Shown one piece after another: positions 14,816-22,721 of a DNA stretch of 64,000 bases (positions within the stretch are counted from its first letter, which is position 1; every line of letters starts with the position of its first letter). The DNA comes from an uncultured Christensenellaceae bacterium (GTDB lineage Bacteria > Bacillota > Clostridia > Christensenellales > UMGS416). A program made the position numbers and the translations under genes. The notes under the pieces are model-generated. The model saw nothing but the letters and a program-made list of their open reading frames with translations. It searched no databases and was not told the origin of the DNA. The stretch covers positions 135,917-199,916 of the forward strand of contig CALWDW010000039.1 in the NCBI GenBank assembly GCA_944376795.1, in the 5' to 3' direction.

Positions 14816-15664
14816 ATGAATCTGGAAAACGTGCCGGTGAAGGTCGGGCTGGCCCTGGGCGCGGGAGCCGCGAGAGGCATCGCCCATGTGGGAGTACTGG
14901 AGGTACTGGAAGAGGCGGGAATCCCCGTGCACATGATTGCCGGGTGCAGCATGGGATCGGTGGTGGGTTCCCTCTATGCAACGGGAAAATCGATCGGCGA
15001 AATCCGCTCCATGGTGGAAGAGGTCGCACGAGACGGCGGCCGTTCGCTGATGGACTTTACCTTCCCACGCTGGGGCCTGATCACGGGACGCAAGGTGGAG
15101 AATTTCCTGCGGAACCACCTGGGAGAGGCTACCTTTGCCGACACCAAGATTCCTTTTGCCGTGGCGGCGTGCTGTTTGGAGGAGGGAAGTATGGTGTACT
15201 TCCGAGAGGGACCGCTGGTTCGGGCCGTGCGTGCCAGCTCTTCCATGCCAGGTATCTTCGAACCCGTTCGTCTGGAGGGGAAAACGTATGTGGACGGCGG
15301 CGTTCTGGATCGGGTGCCAGTGGAGATTCTGCGGGAGATGGGCGCCGATGTCATTATTGCCGTGGACGTGGGCTACCGCGGCGGGGGGCACGCCTCGCCC
15401 CGCAACATTTACGAAGTGCTCTTGGAGTTCTACTCCTTGGTGGAATGGAAGGCCATGGAGCACAGCATGGACCATGCCGACTGTACGCTTACGCCTCCGG
15501 TCCAGGGGTTTGACGCGACGGCGTTTGCCGCGGGGGAGGATATCCTGCGTCGGGGAAGGCTGGAGGCTTTGAGCCGCATGGATGAGCTTAAGCATATGCT
15601 TGCGGTGATGGGGGTCAAGTGCCGGCCCGGAAAAGGCGGGCTGGGATGGCTGGAGGAGCCGTAA
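14816..15664 (+). CDS. Patatin-like phospholipase
   Basis: A 282-residue serine hydrolase of the patatin/NTE (RssA-like) family with a Ser-Asp dyad: oxyanion-hole segment LGAGAARGIAHVG (14-26), nucleophile GCSMG with Ser45, and VDGG with Asp160. No signal peptide, so cytosolic or membrane-associated. It likely cleaves acyl esters of lipids; the substrate is unknown. GGGAGGTG precedes ATG 14816. Divergent from the ylbJ-like gene and followed at 11 bases by a GNAT gene, probably in the same transcript. Confidence 0.93.
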   Translation: MNLENVPVKVGLALGAGAARGIAHVGVLEVLEEAGIPVHMIAGCSMGSVVGSLYATGKSIGEIRSMVEEVARDGGRSLMDFTFPRWGLITGRKVENFLRNHLGEATFADTKIPFAVAACCLEEGSMVYFREGPLVRAVRASSSMPGIFEPVRLEGKTYVDGGVLDRVPVEILREMGADVIIAVDVGYRGGGHASPRNIYEVLLEFYSLVEWKAMEHSMDHADCTLTPPVQGFDATAFAAGEDILRRGRLEALSRMDELKHMLAVMGVKCRPGKGGLGWLEEP

Positions 15665-15675
15665 GGAGAGACACC

Positions 15676-16308
15676 ATGGTCATTCGACAGGAAACACCCC
15701 AGGATTGGCGGGAGACGGAGAATCTCACGCGGGAGGCCTTCTGGAATGTCTATCGCCCGGGATGCATGGAGCATTTCATACTGCATAGGTTCCGGGAGCG
15801 TCCGGACTTTATTCCAGCGCTGGATTTGGTGATGGAGGACGCGGGGGAGATCGTGGCGCATATCATGTACTGCCGCGCCCCTTATGGAACAGACGATGGG
15901 CGGGAGGTTCCCACCGTTCTTTTTGGGCCGGTCAGCGTACGGCCCGACCGACAGGGATTGGGGCTGGGAAGCCGACTCATCCGATACAGCTTGGAGCGGG
16001 CCAAAGAGCTGGGCTGCGGCGCAGTGGCCATTACGGGGAACCCTGCGTTTTATCACCGGTTTGGGTTCGTCTCCGGAGCGAGCCGGGGCGTCTATTACGC
16101 GGGGATGGATCGTGGAGAGGAGGCCCCCTTTTTCATGATCAAGGAGCTGATTCCCGGGTTCCTTCCGGACGTTCCCGGGACCTTCTCGGAGCCTGATGGC
16201 TACCAAGTGGATCCGGCCGAACTGGAGGCGTTTGACCGGTTGTTTCCGCCGAAGGTTAAGGAGAGGCGGCCCGGGCAGCTAGATGGGCAGGGGGAGGCTT
16301 CTCACTGA
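15676..16308 (+). CDS. GNAT-family N-acetyltransferase
   Basis: A 210-residue acetyltransferase of the YhbS-like group. The acetyl-CoA loop is VRPDRQGLGLGSRLI (about 93-107), preceded by the LFGPVSV strand and followed by GNPAFYHRFGF, the typical GNAT C-terminal segment. The start is ATG 15676 with AAGGAGAG upstream; a longer frame from 15619 overlaps the patatin gene. The acceptor is unknown. Probably co-transcribed with the patatin. Confidence 0.9.
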   Translation: MVIRQETPQDWRETENLTREAFWNVYRPGCMEHFILHRFRERPDFIPALDLVMEDAGEIVAHIMYCRAPYGTDDGREVPTVLFGPVSVRPDRQGLGLGSRLIRYSLERAKELGCGAVAITGNPAFYHRFGFVSGASRGVYYAGMDRGEEAPFFMIKELIPGFLPDVPGTFSEPDGYQVDPAELEAFDRLFPPKVKERRPGQLDGQGEASH

Positions 16309-16616
16309 TGGTTTTTGGTTCCGCCAGAGTTCAGGACGAGCGTGTTGTTAGATGGATCGGAGAATTCCTGGGGGAGGCTGCAGCTTTTTTCAAAACAGAG
16401 TAGGTTTCCTGGCGAGGGTCAACCTTTTGCTTTTGCAAATGATTTCACTTTCCCAGCCTTCTTCTCTTAAAACTTCAGGGAAAGAATTTCCTTGAAAAAC
16501 AAAGGGAAGCAGCGGGAATAGGAATTCCGCTGTTTCCCTATTATGCTGCATATTACAGGTTGATAAAATATGGGAGCGCTTGGCGAGTTCGTTTTGCAAC
16601 GCTCCCGTTTTCATGC
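16309..16616. other. Lower-GC gap with two terminator hairpins
   Basis: 308 bases without a supported gene. One hairpin at 16504-16538 (GGGAAGCAGCGGGAAT against ATTCCGCTGTTTCCC, one wobble and one bulge) has TTTGTTTTTC after it on the minus strand, so it terminates the acyltransferase gene. A second, GGGAGCG (16571-16577) with CGCTCCC (16601-16607), has TTTT on the plus strand and TATTTTAT on the minus strand. No clear terminator for the GNAT gene lies before them. Confidence 0.65.
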
Positions 16617-17675
16617 TTATAGAGGAGTATCCTTTTGTTCTGTGCAGGGAGAAAGTCGGTTTTTTTCGGGCGTAAGTTTTCGAAGCATGGCTTTCTCCAG
16701 GGGAACTAGCGTATACTGGCAGAGCGCCAGCAACAGGAATGTGTACAAATAACCGGCCACAGGATGCACTAGGTGTAAGTCAAGACCTATCAGCTGCAGG
16801 CATGATGTGAAGAAAAACTTGATCATGTATTCGGAGCCGCATAGATAAAGGGTATCTTGCCCCAGACGGAGAAAGCATGGGATATCTTCGATTAGCTTGG
16901 CAAGAAGCAGTACGAAGCCGATGACCACCAATGGCCTGAGAAGCCCTCTGGATAGGGAGAGTCCTGGAATATTCCATAGGAAGGTTAGCGCATCCTTACC
17001 AAAGAACAGATACACGGTATAAAGAGCTAGTACAACAAAGCTGATGCCGCAAATGACTTTCTTGAATGGGCGATCCCAGGAGAGCAGCCGCTGTAGCCAA
17101 GGAAATGCATAGTAGCCGATGGCAAAGAACACGCTGTAGTACAGGGCGCTGTCAATATTATAGGGCCAACGAGGGGAGATGACGGGAGACTCCATAACCG
17201 TGATGCTGCATACATACAACCCTAGGCAGAGAAGCAGCACCGCCCATCCGCCTTGGATCCACTTGCTGACCAGCCGGCGTAGAGCGAAAAATATCATTTT
17301 GACTATAAACAAACAAGAGAGGAACCAAAGCGCTCCTGCAAAATACTGGTTTCGTATATCCCCCAGTAGAATGATTCGAAATTCCTCCGAAAGATGGGTA
17401 TGGCTGTTAAGAAGCAAGGTGAATACAGCGAGGGAAAGAAGGGAGAAAAAGAAAAAAGGAATCATGATCCGCTTTAGGTTCTTAACAAGGTAAGCTTTCC
17501 AGGGCAGTTCTGCGGATAATGCCTCCGAGCAGCCGGATAATAGGAAGAATAGCGGAACATGAAAAGTGAACACAAAAGTATAGGAGAGTCCAACGGGTGC
17601 GCCTAAATGTCCCAGGTAGATGCAGAAAATTCCAATAAACCGTGCAGCATCCATCCATCTAATTCTTTTTTTCAT
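16617..17675 (-). CDS. Acyltransferase-3 family membrane protein
   Basis: A 352-residue integral membrane O-acyltransferase (OafA/NodX-like). It opens MKKRIRWMDAARFIGIFCIY, with the family's basic start followed by the D-x-x-R motif and GH, then has FTFHVPLFFLLSG and about ten hydrophobic segments. Members acetylate or succinylate cell-surface sugars. It uses many more A/T-ending codons than its neighbours (TTT, ATA, AAA), and gene-poor stretches lie on both sides, suggesting recent acquisition. Its target polymer is unknown; no polysaccharide genes are nearby. Confidence 0.9.
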   Translation of the reverse strand: MKKRIRWMDAARFIGIFCIYLGHLGAPVGLSYTFVFTFHVPLFFLLSGCSEALSAELPWKAYLVKNLKRIMIPFFFFSLLSLAVFTLLLNSHTHLSEEFRIILLGDIRNQYFAGALWFLSCLFIVKMIFFALRRLVSKWIQGGWAVLLLCLGLYVCSITVMESPVISPRWPYNIDSALYYSVFFAIGYYAFPWLQRLLSWDRPFKKVICGISFVVLALYTVYLFFGKDALTFLWNIPGLSLSRGLLRPLVVIGFVLLLAKLIEDIPCFLRLGQDTLYLCGSEYMIKFFFTSCLQLIGLDLHLVHPVAGYLYTFLLLALCQYTLVPLEKAMLRKLTPEKNRLSPCTEQKDTPL

Positions 17676-18042
17676 AGTTGAATCTCCTTGAGTTCATGCT
17701 TGCTAGCCAGCCGCGGCAAAAGATCAACCTTAGCTCCCCGGAGGGTGGAAGATCCATTGTGAAGGGTGCTTTTGCATGCAATTGAATACGTTGATTGCAT
17801 TATATACCCCTAAAACTGAAAATACAATGGCAGAATTCTTGGCGTTTTGGCGTGGGAAGATGCCACCCCTAGTGAGTAAGGAGAGATATGCTTTGCCGTG
17901 TAAAGAAGCATTGGCATAGAGGGGCTTTGGGAGACGTGAGGAAAGTCTTTCCATGACACGGCAATGCAAGTATGTGAAAGCTTAAGGTGAAGCGAAAGGA
18001 TCAACACAGAGGACGAGACGCGGCGGGAATATCTTTCGTCTG
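17676..18042. other. Gene-free, lower-GC stretch with a promoter candidate
   Basis: 367 bases. Short frames here (for example 17730-17969 on the minus strand) have no ribosome site or family features and are not called. The minus strand has TATAAT at about 17793-17788 as a possible -10 for the acyltransferase gene, with only a weak -35. It overlaps an inverted repeat ATGCAAT/ATTGCAT with an 11-base spacer (17773-17797). Nothing else is recognisable. Confidence 0.45.
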
Positions 18043-19290
18043 CTATCTTTTATAAAAATCCGGGGAGAATTCGGCTGGAGGGAATATAGAAAGGGGGGCC
18101 CGCTTCTGGGTATAATCCACTCCCCAAGCACGGCCCTGCAGGATGGCATAGACGTCGCTGGCATACCGGTCCAACGTCCACAGGCGCGCCTGTTCCGGGG
18201 AGGACGGCGCAAAGGAAGCCGGCTGGGTTATGATAGGAAGCCGGCTGCGGCGGTGAAGCTCGCCCAGGAGCGCGCCCCCCGCGCTTCCCATGGCCAGGAC
18301 GTGGGCGTAGAGAGGCGGGGGGCGGCGGAGCATGGCTGCGTCTGTTTGGGTGATGCCCAAAAGGGCGTGGAGCAGCGTCCGCTGGATGCGGGCCTGGGAG
18401 TAGCGCCGGGTCATGCCCCTGCGCACCAGGTCTTCAAACCCTGTGCTTTCCTGGGCAAGCTTCGCCAGGCGGCGGGGAAGCCCTTCGGACGCGTCGGGCA
18501 GCGCGTCCAGCGCCGAGAGGGACATGCCTCGCAGAGCCAGGCGCACCGGGATATCCAGCGCCCGGGGAAACACCGGACGGGCTTTTTCCAGGGCCTGGGT
18601 CCAGATCGGGCGCACAGCGGCGGGGATATCTTCCCAGGGGATTCTGCCCTGGGCCAGCTGCTGCCGCAACGCCGTGGCGCTGGCGTAGCAGCCAGGCTCT
18701 GGATTCTCCTGCCGGTAGTCGCCGCCCTGGCGGAGAATGGGGAATACCTTCAGCGCAGCGCCCAGCCGCTCTATGCTTTGGAGGTATTCCACAGCGAGTA
18801 CATTATTGGAGCGGTCTAGCAGCGCGCCGCAGACAGGGTCCATGTCCCGCAGCGCTTGGGCGCGGGCCTGGGGATGGGAGAGCCCTCGCTCCAGGTAGCG
18901 GCGCAGTGCCTGGGAGAACGCGGGAGGTTCCTGGGCTAGAAGTCTTGCGGCGCGCTGCAGCAGTTGGGCATCGGCGCATTCGGCGCCAAAGGAGACCGCA
19001 TCGACGCCCAAAGTGGACAAAAGCCCGATGCCGCCTGCGGCGAACCCCTGGGCGTGGCTTGTGGCGAAGAGTACGGGCAGCTCGATGACAAGATCGGCCC
19101 CGGCCGCCGCCGCCATCCGGGCCCGGTCGAATTTATCCAGTATGGCCGGTTCTCCCCGCTGGACAAAGGGGCCGCTCATCACCACCAGGAGATAGGCGCA
19201 GCCGCTGGCCTGACGGGCGGCCCGGAGATGGTAAGCGTGGCCGCGGTGCAGGGGATTGTACTCGGCGATTATGCCGCAAATGGATTTCAT
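18043..19290 (-). CDS. tmcAL: tRNA(Met) cytidine acetate ligase (YlbM)
   Basis: A 415-residue enzyme making N4-acetylcytidine at the wobble base of elongator tRNA(Met), using acetate and ATP. It has the nucleotidyltransferase motif EYNPLHRGH (10-18), MSGPFVQRGEPA (38-49) and DLVIELP (about 66-72), then the RSNNVLAVEY segment. Length is normal. The start ATG 19290 has GGAAGGA upstream. It is divergent from ackA, a common clostridial neighbour, and both use acetate chemistry. Confidence 0.95.
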   Translation of the reverse strand: MKSICGIIAEYNPLHRGHAYHLRAARQASGCAYLLVVMSGPFVQRGEPAILDKFDRARMAAAAGADLVIELPVLFATSHAQGFAAGGIGLLSTLGVDAVSFGAECADAQLLQRAARLLAQEPPAFSQALRRYLERGLSHPQARAQALRDMDPVCGALLDRSNNVLAVEYLQSIERLGAALKVFPILRQGGDYRQENPEPGCYASATALRQQLAQGRIPWEDIPAAVRPIWTQALEKARPVFPRALDIPVRLALRGMSLSALDALPDASEGLPRRLAKLAQESTGFEDLVRRGMTRRYSQARIQRTLLHALLGITQTDAAMLRRPPPLYAHVLAMGSAGGALLGELHRRSRLPIITQPASFAPSSPEQARLWTLDRYASDVYAILQGRAWGVDYTQKRAPLSIFPPAEFSPDFYKR

Positions 19291-19344
19291 GCAAACTTGT
19301 CCTTCCATTTTGGGTGCAAAAGGTCTATAATATACACGACAATT

Positions 19345-19374
19345 ATTATATAATCTTGGGGGCGTTGGGCGCAA
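19345..19374 (-). promoter_or_regulatory. Probable promoter of tmcAL
   Basis: On the minus strand TTGCGC (19374-19369), 18-base spacer, TATAAT (19350-19345). The same short region holds two plus-strand TATAAT boxes (19326, 19349) without good -35 partners, so the ackA promoter is uncertain. A GGGGG/CCCCC hairpin (about 19358-19384) sits in the ackA leader. Confidence 0.5.
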
Positions 19375-19403
19375 GACTCCCCCATTGAAGGAGGACGTAT
19401 CCC

Positions 19404-20600
19404 ATGAATATTCTGGTCGTCAACGCCGGCAGCTCGTCCATGAAGTATCAGCTGATCAACATGGACGACGAAACGGTTATGGCCAAGGGCAATGCGGAGC
19501 GCATTGGCATAGAGGGTTCGAAGCTGGTGCACCGCGCCACCGGGAAGGACCCTGTGGAAGTGGTTCAGCCCATGAGCAACCACACCGAGGCGATCCGGCT
19601 GATTATGAAGGAACTGACCGATCCTGAGCACGGCGCCGTCTCCGACATGAGTCAAATCCACGCGGTGGGCCACCGTATCGTGCACGGCGGGGATAAGATG
19701 ACCAAGTCCGTTATTGTGGACGATTACGTCAAGAGCGAGATTGAGAAGGCCATTGCCTGGGCGCCCCTGCATAACGGCGGCGCGCTGATGGGCATCGAGG
19801 CCTGTGAGAACGTTATGCCCGGCGTCCCCATGGTAACGGTCTTTGACACGGCCTTCCACCAGACCATCCCGGATTATGCCCACGTTTACGGCATCCCCTA
19901 CAAGTACTATGCGGAGAACCGTATCCGCCGCTACGGCGCCCACGGCACCAGCCACCGCTATGTATCCCAGCGCTGCGCCCAATTCCTGGGCCTGCCCCTG
20001 GAGAATTCCCGGATCATCTCCTGCCACGTGGGCAACGGCGGCTCGATCACCGCGGTGAAGAACGGCCAGTCGGTGGATACCTCCATGGGCCTGACGCCGT
20101 TGGAGGGCATCCTGATGGGTTCCCGCAGCGGCGACGTGGATCCCACGGTGGTGGAGTTCATTATGCGCGACGGTAAGACCATCCAGGAGGCCATGGACGT
20201 GCTGAATAAGCAGTCGGGGCTTTTGGGCGTATCCGGGGTCAGCTCGGATATGCGGGATATCGTCAGCACGGCCCAGCAGGGCAACGCCCGTTCCCAGCTG
20301 GCTCTGAATATCTTCAATTACCGCATCCGCAAGTATATCGGCGCCTACGCGGCAGCCATGGGCGGCGTGGATGCCATTGTGTTTACGGCGGGCATCGGCG
20401 AGAATGTCCAGGTGGTTCGGGAAGGCGTGCTCCAGGGCCTGGAGTGGATGGGCGTCAAGCTCGATCCCGAGCGCAACAAGCAGCGCGGGGATGAGTTCCT
20501 GATCAGCACCGACGATTCTCCGGTGAAGGTCGTGGTTATCGCCACCAATGAAGAGCTGATGATTGCCCGGGATACTCTGGCGCTGGTCAGCGCACAATAG
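19404..20600 (+). CDS. ackA: Acetate kinase
   Basis: A 398-residue ASKHA-fold kinase converting acetyl phosphate and ADP to acetate and ATP, the ATP-yielding step of acetate fermentation. It begins ILVVNAGSSSMKYQL (the Asn/Ser active-site strand; Met replaces the more usual Leu or Ile). It has AVGHRIVHGGD, VFDTAFHQTIP, YGAHGTSHRYV, HVGNGGSI and FTAGIGEN, all family signatures. Length normal. AAGGAGGA precedes ATG 19404. No pta gene is adjacent. Confidence 0.98.
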   Translation: MNILVVNAGSSSMKYQLINMDDETVMAKGNAERIGIEGSKLVHRATGKDPVEVVQPMSNHTEAIRLIMKELTDPEHGAVSDMSQIHAVGHRIVHGGDKMTKSVIVDDYVKSEIEKAIAWAPLHNGGALMGIEACENVMPGVPMVTVFDTAFHQTIPDYAHVYGIPYKYYAENRIRRYGAHGTSHRYVSQRCAQFLGLPLENSRIISCHVGNGGSITAVKNGQSVDTSMGLTPLEGILMGSRSGDVDPTVVEFIMRDGKTIQEAMDVLNKQSGLLGVSGVSSDMRDIVSTAQQGNARSQLALNIFNYRIRKYIGAYAAAMGGVDAIVFTAGIGENVQVVREGVLQGLEWMGVKLDPERNKQRGDEFLISTDDSPVKVVVIATNEELMIARDTLALVSAQ

Positions 20601-20608
20601 TATAAGGC

Positions 20609-20652
20609 GGGGGCGCCGCGGCCTGCCGGCCCGGACGCTCCCTTCTTTTTTG
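20609..20652 (+). terminator. Terminator of ackA
   Basis: Outer arms GGGGGCG (20609-20615) and CGCTCCC (20636-20642) with inner GC pairing, followed by TTCTTTTTTG. Confidence 0.65.
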
Positions 20653-20671
20653 CCGTGTCGGGGAAATTTCC

Positions 20672-20700
20672 TTGACAATCCTGGGATGAATCCGTATAAT
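20672..20700 (+). promoter_or_regulatory. Promoter of yceD-rpmF
   Basis: Perfect consensus: TTGACA (20672-20677), 17-base spacer, TATAAT (20695-20700). Confidence 0.88.
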
Positions 20701-20729
20701 ACACTCTGATGGTTTCGAGGTGACCTGCT

Positions 20730-21257
20730 ATGCTTCTGGATGTGACCAACCTGCTTCGCTCTCCGGGGGAGACGCTGCCCTTCCATTTTGAATGGACAGC
20801 CAGCCAGTGCTGGGACGGTCTGGGAGAGGAGATCACCTGGGAAGCGCCCGTAACCCTCCAAGGCGAGTGCGTCTGGATGGACGGCTTCTTTGTCGTTCGG
20901 GGGGAGATGGGAATGGCCTATACCACCCGGTGCGGCCGGTGTCTGTCGCCGCTGTCCATGCGGCGGTGCGTGGATTTCCGAGAGGAGTTCGCCCCCAGGG
21001 AGGATGAGGACTTCCCTGACCGCTACCTCTACCGGGGCCATCAGCTCGATCTGACGGATATGGCGGAGGATCTGATTTCGCTGCACATGCCCATGCGTCA
21101 TCTGTGCAAGGAGGACTGCAAAGGGCTGTGCCCTGTCTGCGGCGCAAACCGCAACACGACGGCCTGCGGCTGTGCCCCGCAAGAGGATCCTGCGTCCCAG
21201 AAAAACCCCTTCGCTGTGCTCAGGGCATTGCAGACAGACGAAGACGAGGAGGTGTAA
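20730..21257 (+). CDS. yceD: YceD/DUF177 family protein
   Basis: A 175-residue protein of the DUF177 family, almost always encoded just before rpmF and linked in other species to 23S rRNA accumulation. It has the CGRC pair near residue 70, then LDLTDMAEDLISLHMPMRHLC and KGLCPVCGANRNTTACGC, a Cys cluster that probably binds zinc. The start ATG 20730 has a weak ribosome site (GAGGTG). It is 3 bases from rpmF, with a perfect shared promoter. Biochemical activity is not known. Confidence 0.92.
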   Translation: MLLDVTNLLRSPGETLPFHFEWTASQCWDGLGEEITWEAPVTLQGECVWMDGFFVVRGEMGMAYTTRCGRCLSPLSMRRCVDFREEFAPREDEDFPDRYLYRGHQLDLTDMAEDLISLHMPMRHLCKEDCKGLCPVCGANRNTTACGCAPQEDPASQKNPFAVLRALQTDEDEEV

Positions 21258-21260
21258 GAA

Positions 21261-21446
21261 ATGGCAGTACCCAAGGGTAAATCTTCCAAGGCCCGCCGCA
21301 ATTCCCGCCGCGCCAATTGGAAGCTCACCACGCCCGGCATTGTGGCTTGTCCCCGTTGCCGCGCCAGCAAGCTGGCGCATCGCGTTTGCAAGGCTTGCGG
21401 CTATTATGATGGCCAGAAGGTCCTGGAAGTCGCGCAGGAGAAGTAA
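21261..21446 (+). CDS. rpmF: 50S ribosomal protein L32
   Basis: A 61-residue zinc-ribbon ribosomal protein. It starts AVPKGKSSKARRNSRRA and keeps both zinc pairs, CPRC (30-33) and CKAC (43-46), so it is the zinc-dependent C+ form. GAGGTG precedes ATG 21261. It is co-transcribed with yceD and followed by its own terminator. Confidence 0.98.
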   Translation: MAVPKGKSSKARRNSRRANWKLTTPGIVACPRCRASKLAHRVCKACGYYDGQKVLEVAQEK

Positions 21447-21479
21447 TAGGCTTCTTTTGTATGCAGTATAGAATAAGTT

Positions 21480-21503
21480 CCGATGCTGTGCATCGGGCTT
21501 TTC
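21480..21503 (+). terminator. Terminator of yceD-rpmF
   Basis: Perfect stem CCGATGC-TGT-GCATCGG (21480-21496) followed by GCTTTTC. Confidence 0.85.
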
Positions 21504-21540
21504 TATTTTTGGCCGCGCTCCCGGGAATGTGCGGGGAACC

Positions 21541-21568
21541 TTTTACAGAGCTGTGTATCTAACTGTAA
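21541..21568. repeat. Inverted repeat upstream of the small lipoprotein
   Basis: TTTACAG and CTGTAAA with a 14-base spacer, shortly before the lipoprotein gene at 21597. It coincides with a weak promoter candidate (TTTACA, 18 bases, TAAAGC), so it might be an operator. Little more can be said. Confidence 0.35.
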
Positions 21569-21596
21569 AGCAGCGGTGCAGTAAGGAGGAATCACA

Positions 21597-21992
21597 ATGC
21601 ACAGGGGCTTTGCGCTGGGATGGGCCTTGGTGCTGATCCTGGCTCTCACGGGATGTGCGGAGCGCATAACAGGGGAAGACGTCTATGCGTTTCCCGACTC
21701 CGTGTCTGAAATCACGGTGCACGGGTATGGAATGGGCCGGATGACGTCATGTGTCCTTCGGGAAGAGGAGGACATTCTGCCGGTGCTGCGCTGGTACGAG
21801 GCCTTGGAACTGCAACCTATGGATGCAGCGCCTGAAGCGGCAGAGGGCAATCAGGCCTGGGAATTTACCGTCAATGGCGAAGCGGCTTTTACTTACGATG
21901 ACCGGGGCGGCGAGGCCTACCTCGTCATGGGGGATAAGACCTATAGGGTGCGGAATCCCGCGCAGCCGCCGGTGGAATGTCCGGAACCGTGA
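21597..21992 (+). CDS. Small hypothetical lipoprotein
   Basis: A 131-residue protein with a clear lipoprotein signal: short basic start, hydrophobic core and the lipobox LALTGC with Cys20 as the lipidated residue. The mature part is acidic and beta-rich, with no motif I recognise. AAGGAGGA precedes ATG 21597. Monocistronic, followed by a GC-rich hairpin. Outer-face membrane anchoring is predicted; function unknown. Confidence 0.75.
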   Translation: MHRGFALGWALVLILALTGCAERITGEDVYAFPDSVSEITVHGYGMGRMTSCVLREEEDILPVLRWYEALELQPMDAAPEAAEGNQAWEFTVNGEAAFTYDDRGGEAYLVMGDKTYRVRNPAQPPVECPEP

Positions 21993-21997
21993 AACGC

Positions 21998-22052
21998 GGC
22001 CCCAAAGCCTTCTCCCACAGGATGAGGGAGGAGACTTTTGGGGGCCTTTGGG
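21998..22052 (+). terminator. Terminator of the small lipoprotein gene
   Basis: GGCCCCAAAG (21998-22007) pairs with CTTTTGGGGGCC (about 22035-22046), with CTCCC/GGGAG inside the loop, followed by TTTGGGG. It is imperfect but stable. Confidence 0.55.
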
Positions 22053-22084
22053 GCCTTGGCGGCGCATGCAGTCCGGCATGGAAA

Positions 22085-22117
22085 TACAAAAGGCCCGCTT
22101 CCGTGAGGGAAGGGGCC
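22085..22117 (-). terminator. Terminator of the coat-protein operon
   Basis: GGCCCGCTTCC (22092-22102) pairs with GGAAGGGGCC (22108-22117); on the minus strand it is followed by TTTTGTATTT. Confidence 0.75.
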
Positions 22118-22132
22118 GTAGGGCTCTGCGGG

Positions 22133-22414
22133 CTACAGCTGGGACTGCATCTGGGAGAAGTTCTGCTTAGCCTGGTTGAGGGTGTCTACGTCGGCAGGCT
22201 TGACCTGGTAAAATCCGCGGGTGGCCATGTTGTCAAAAATCCCGTACTGATCCTGGAAGCACTGCAGCATATTGTCCTGGATCACCCGGCGCATATTGGG
22301 ACAGTTGGATTCCATGATGGCGGTGTTGTAAAGCTGGAGGATCTCCTTCTCTTGGTTCAGAAGATCCGTGAGGATGTCTTTGTCGCCGAGCTTGGCGGTG
22401 GTACTCTGGGCCAT
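22133..22414 (-). CDS. CotF-type spore coat protein
   Basis: A 93-residue helical protein of the coat protein F family, related to spore coat components and ferritin-like small proteins. LGDKDILTDLLNQEKEIL, then NPMRR-like NCPNMRRVI and MLQCFQDQYGIFDNM match the family; the C-terminus is Gln-rich (NFSQMQSQL). AGGAGGA precedes ATG 22414. Second gene of a two-gene operon with another small coat-like gene 15 bases upstream. Expected late in sporulation in the mother cell, though I see no clear sigma-E or sigma-K promoter. Confidence 0.85.
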   Translation of the reverse strand: MAQSTTAKLGDKDILTDLLNQEKEILQLYNTAIMESNCPNMRRVIQDNMLQCFQDQYGIFDNMATRGFYQVKPADVDTLNQAKQNFSQMQSQL

Positions 22415-22429
22415 GGGGATTCCTCCTTT

Positions 22430-22639
22430 TTAGTTTTCGCTGTTGAGATACTGAAGCAGGTTATTGTAGCGGTCCTTGTGCCGCTGGGCCAGGGAGGCGG
22501 AGAGCTGCTGCAGCGCGGGGTCCAGCAGCATGGAGCTGTACTGGCTGCATTTCTTGCAGGCCAGCGCCTCTTGTCCCAGCGCTTCGCTGAGGTAGGTCAG
22601 ATTCTTGGCCGAGATTTGGGCAGGTGTAACATTGGGCAT
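22430..22639 (-). CDS. Small coat-associated helical protein
   Basis: A 69-residue protein, helical throughout, with NLTYLSEALGQEALACKKC and a C-terminal HKDRYNNLLQYL. It resembles the short partner commonly found beside CotF-like proteins in clostridia. The CKKC pair could bind metal or cross-link. GGAGGAAAG precedes ATG 22639. First gene of the coat operon. The coat assignment rests on the neighbour and on resemblance, not on a decisive motif. Confidence 0.7.
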   Translation of the reverse strand: MPNVTPAQISAKNLTYLSEALGQEALACKKCSQYSSMLLDPALQQLSASLAQRHKDRYNNLLQYLNSEN

Positions 22640-22721
22640 GGTCTTTCCTCCAATCGAACTTGATTCCCGCTTCTAGCTTGTGTTATTTTGGGGGAAAGAT
22701 GCATGGAAGGAGGTGGAACGC

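Noticed and set aside
17730-18007. Short minus-strand frames of 79 and 65 codons
   Set aside because: No ribosome site, no family features and atypical codon use; they sit in an AT-richer gap.
19287-21380. A 697-residue minus-strand open frame opposite ackA and yceD
   Set aside because: The plus strand encodes ackA, yceD and most of rpmF with full family motifs; the antisense product has none.
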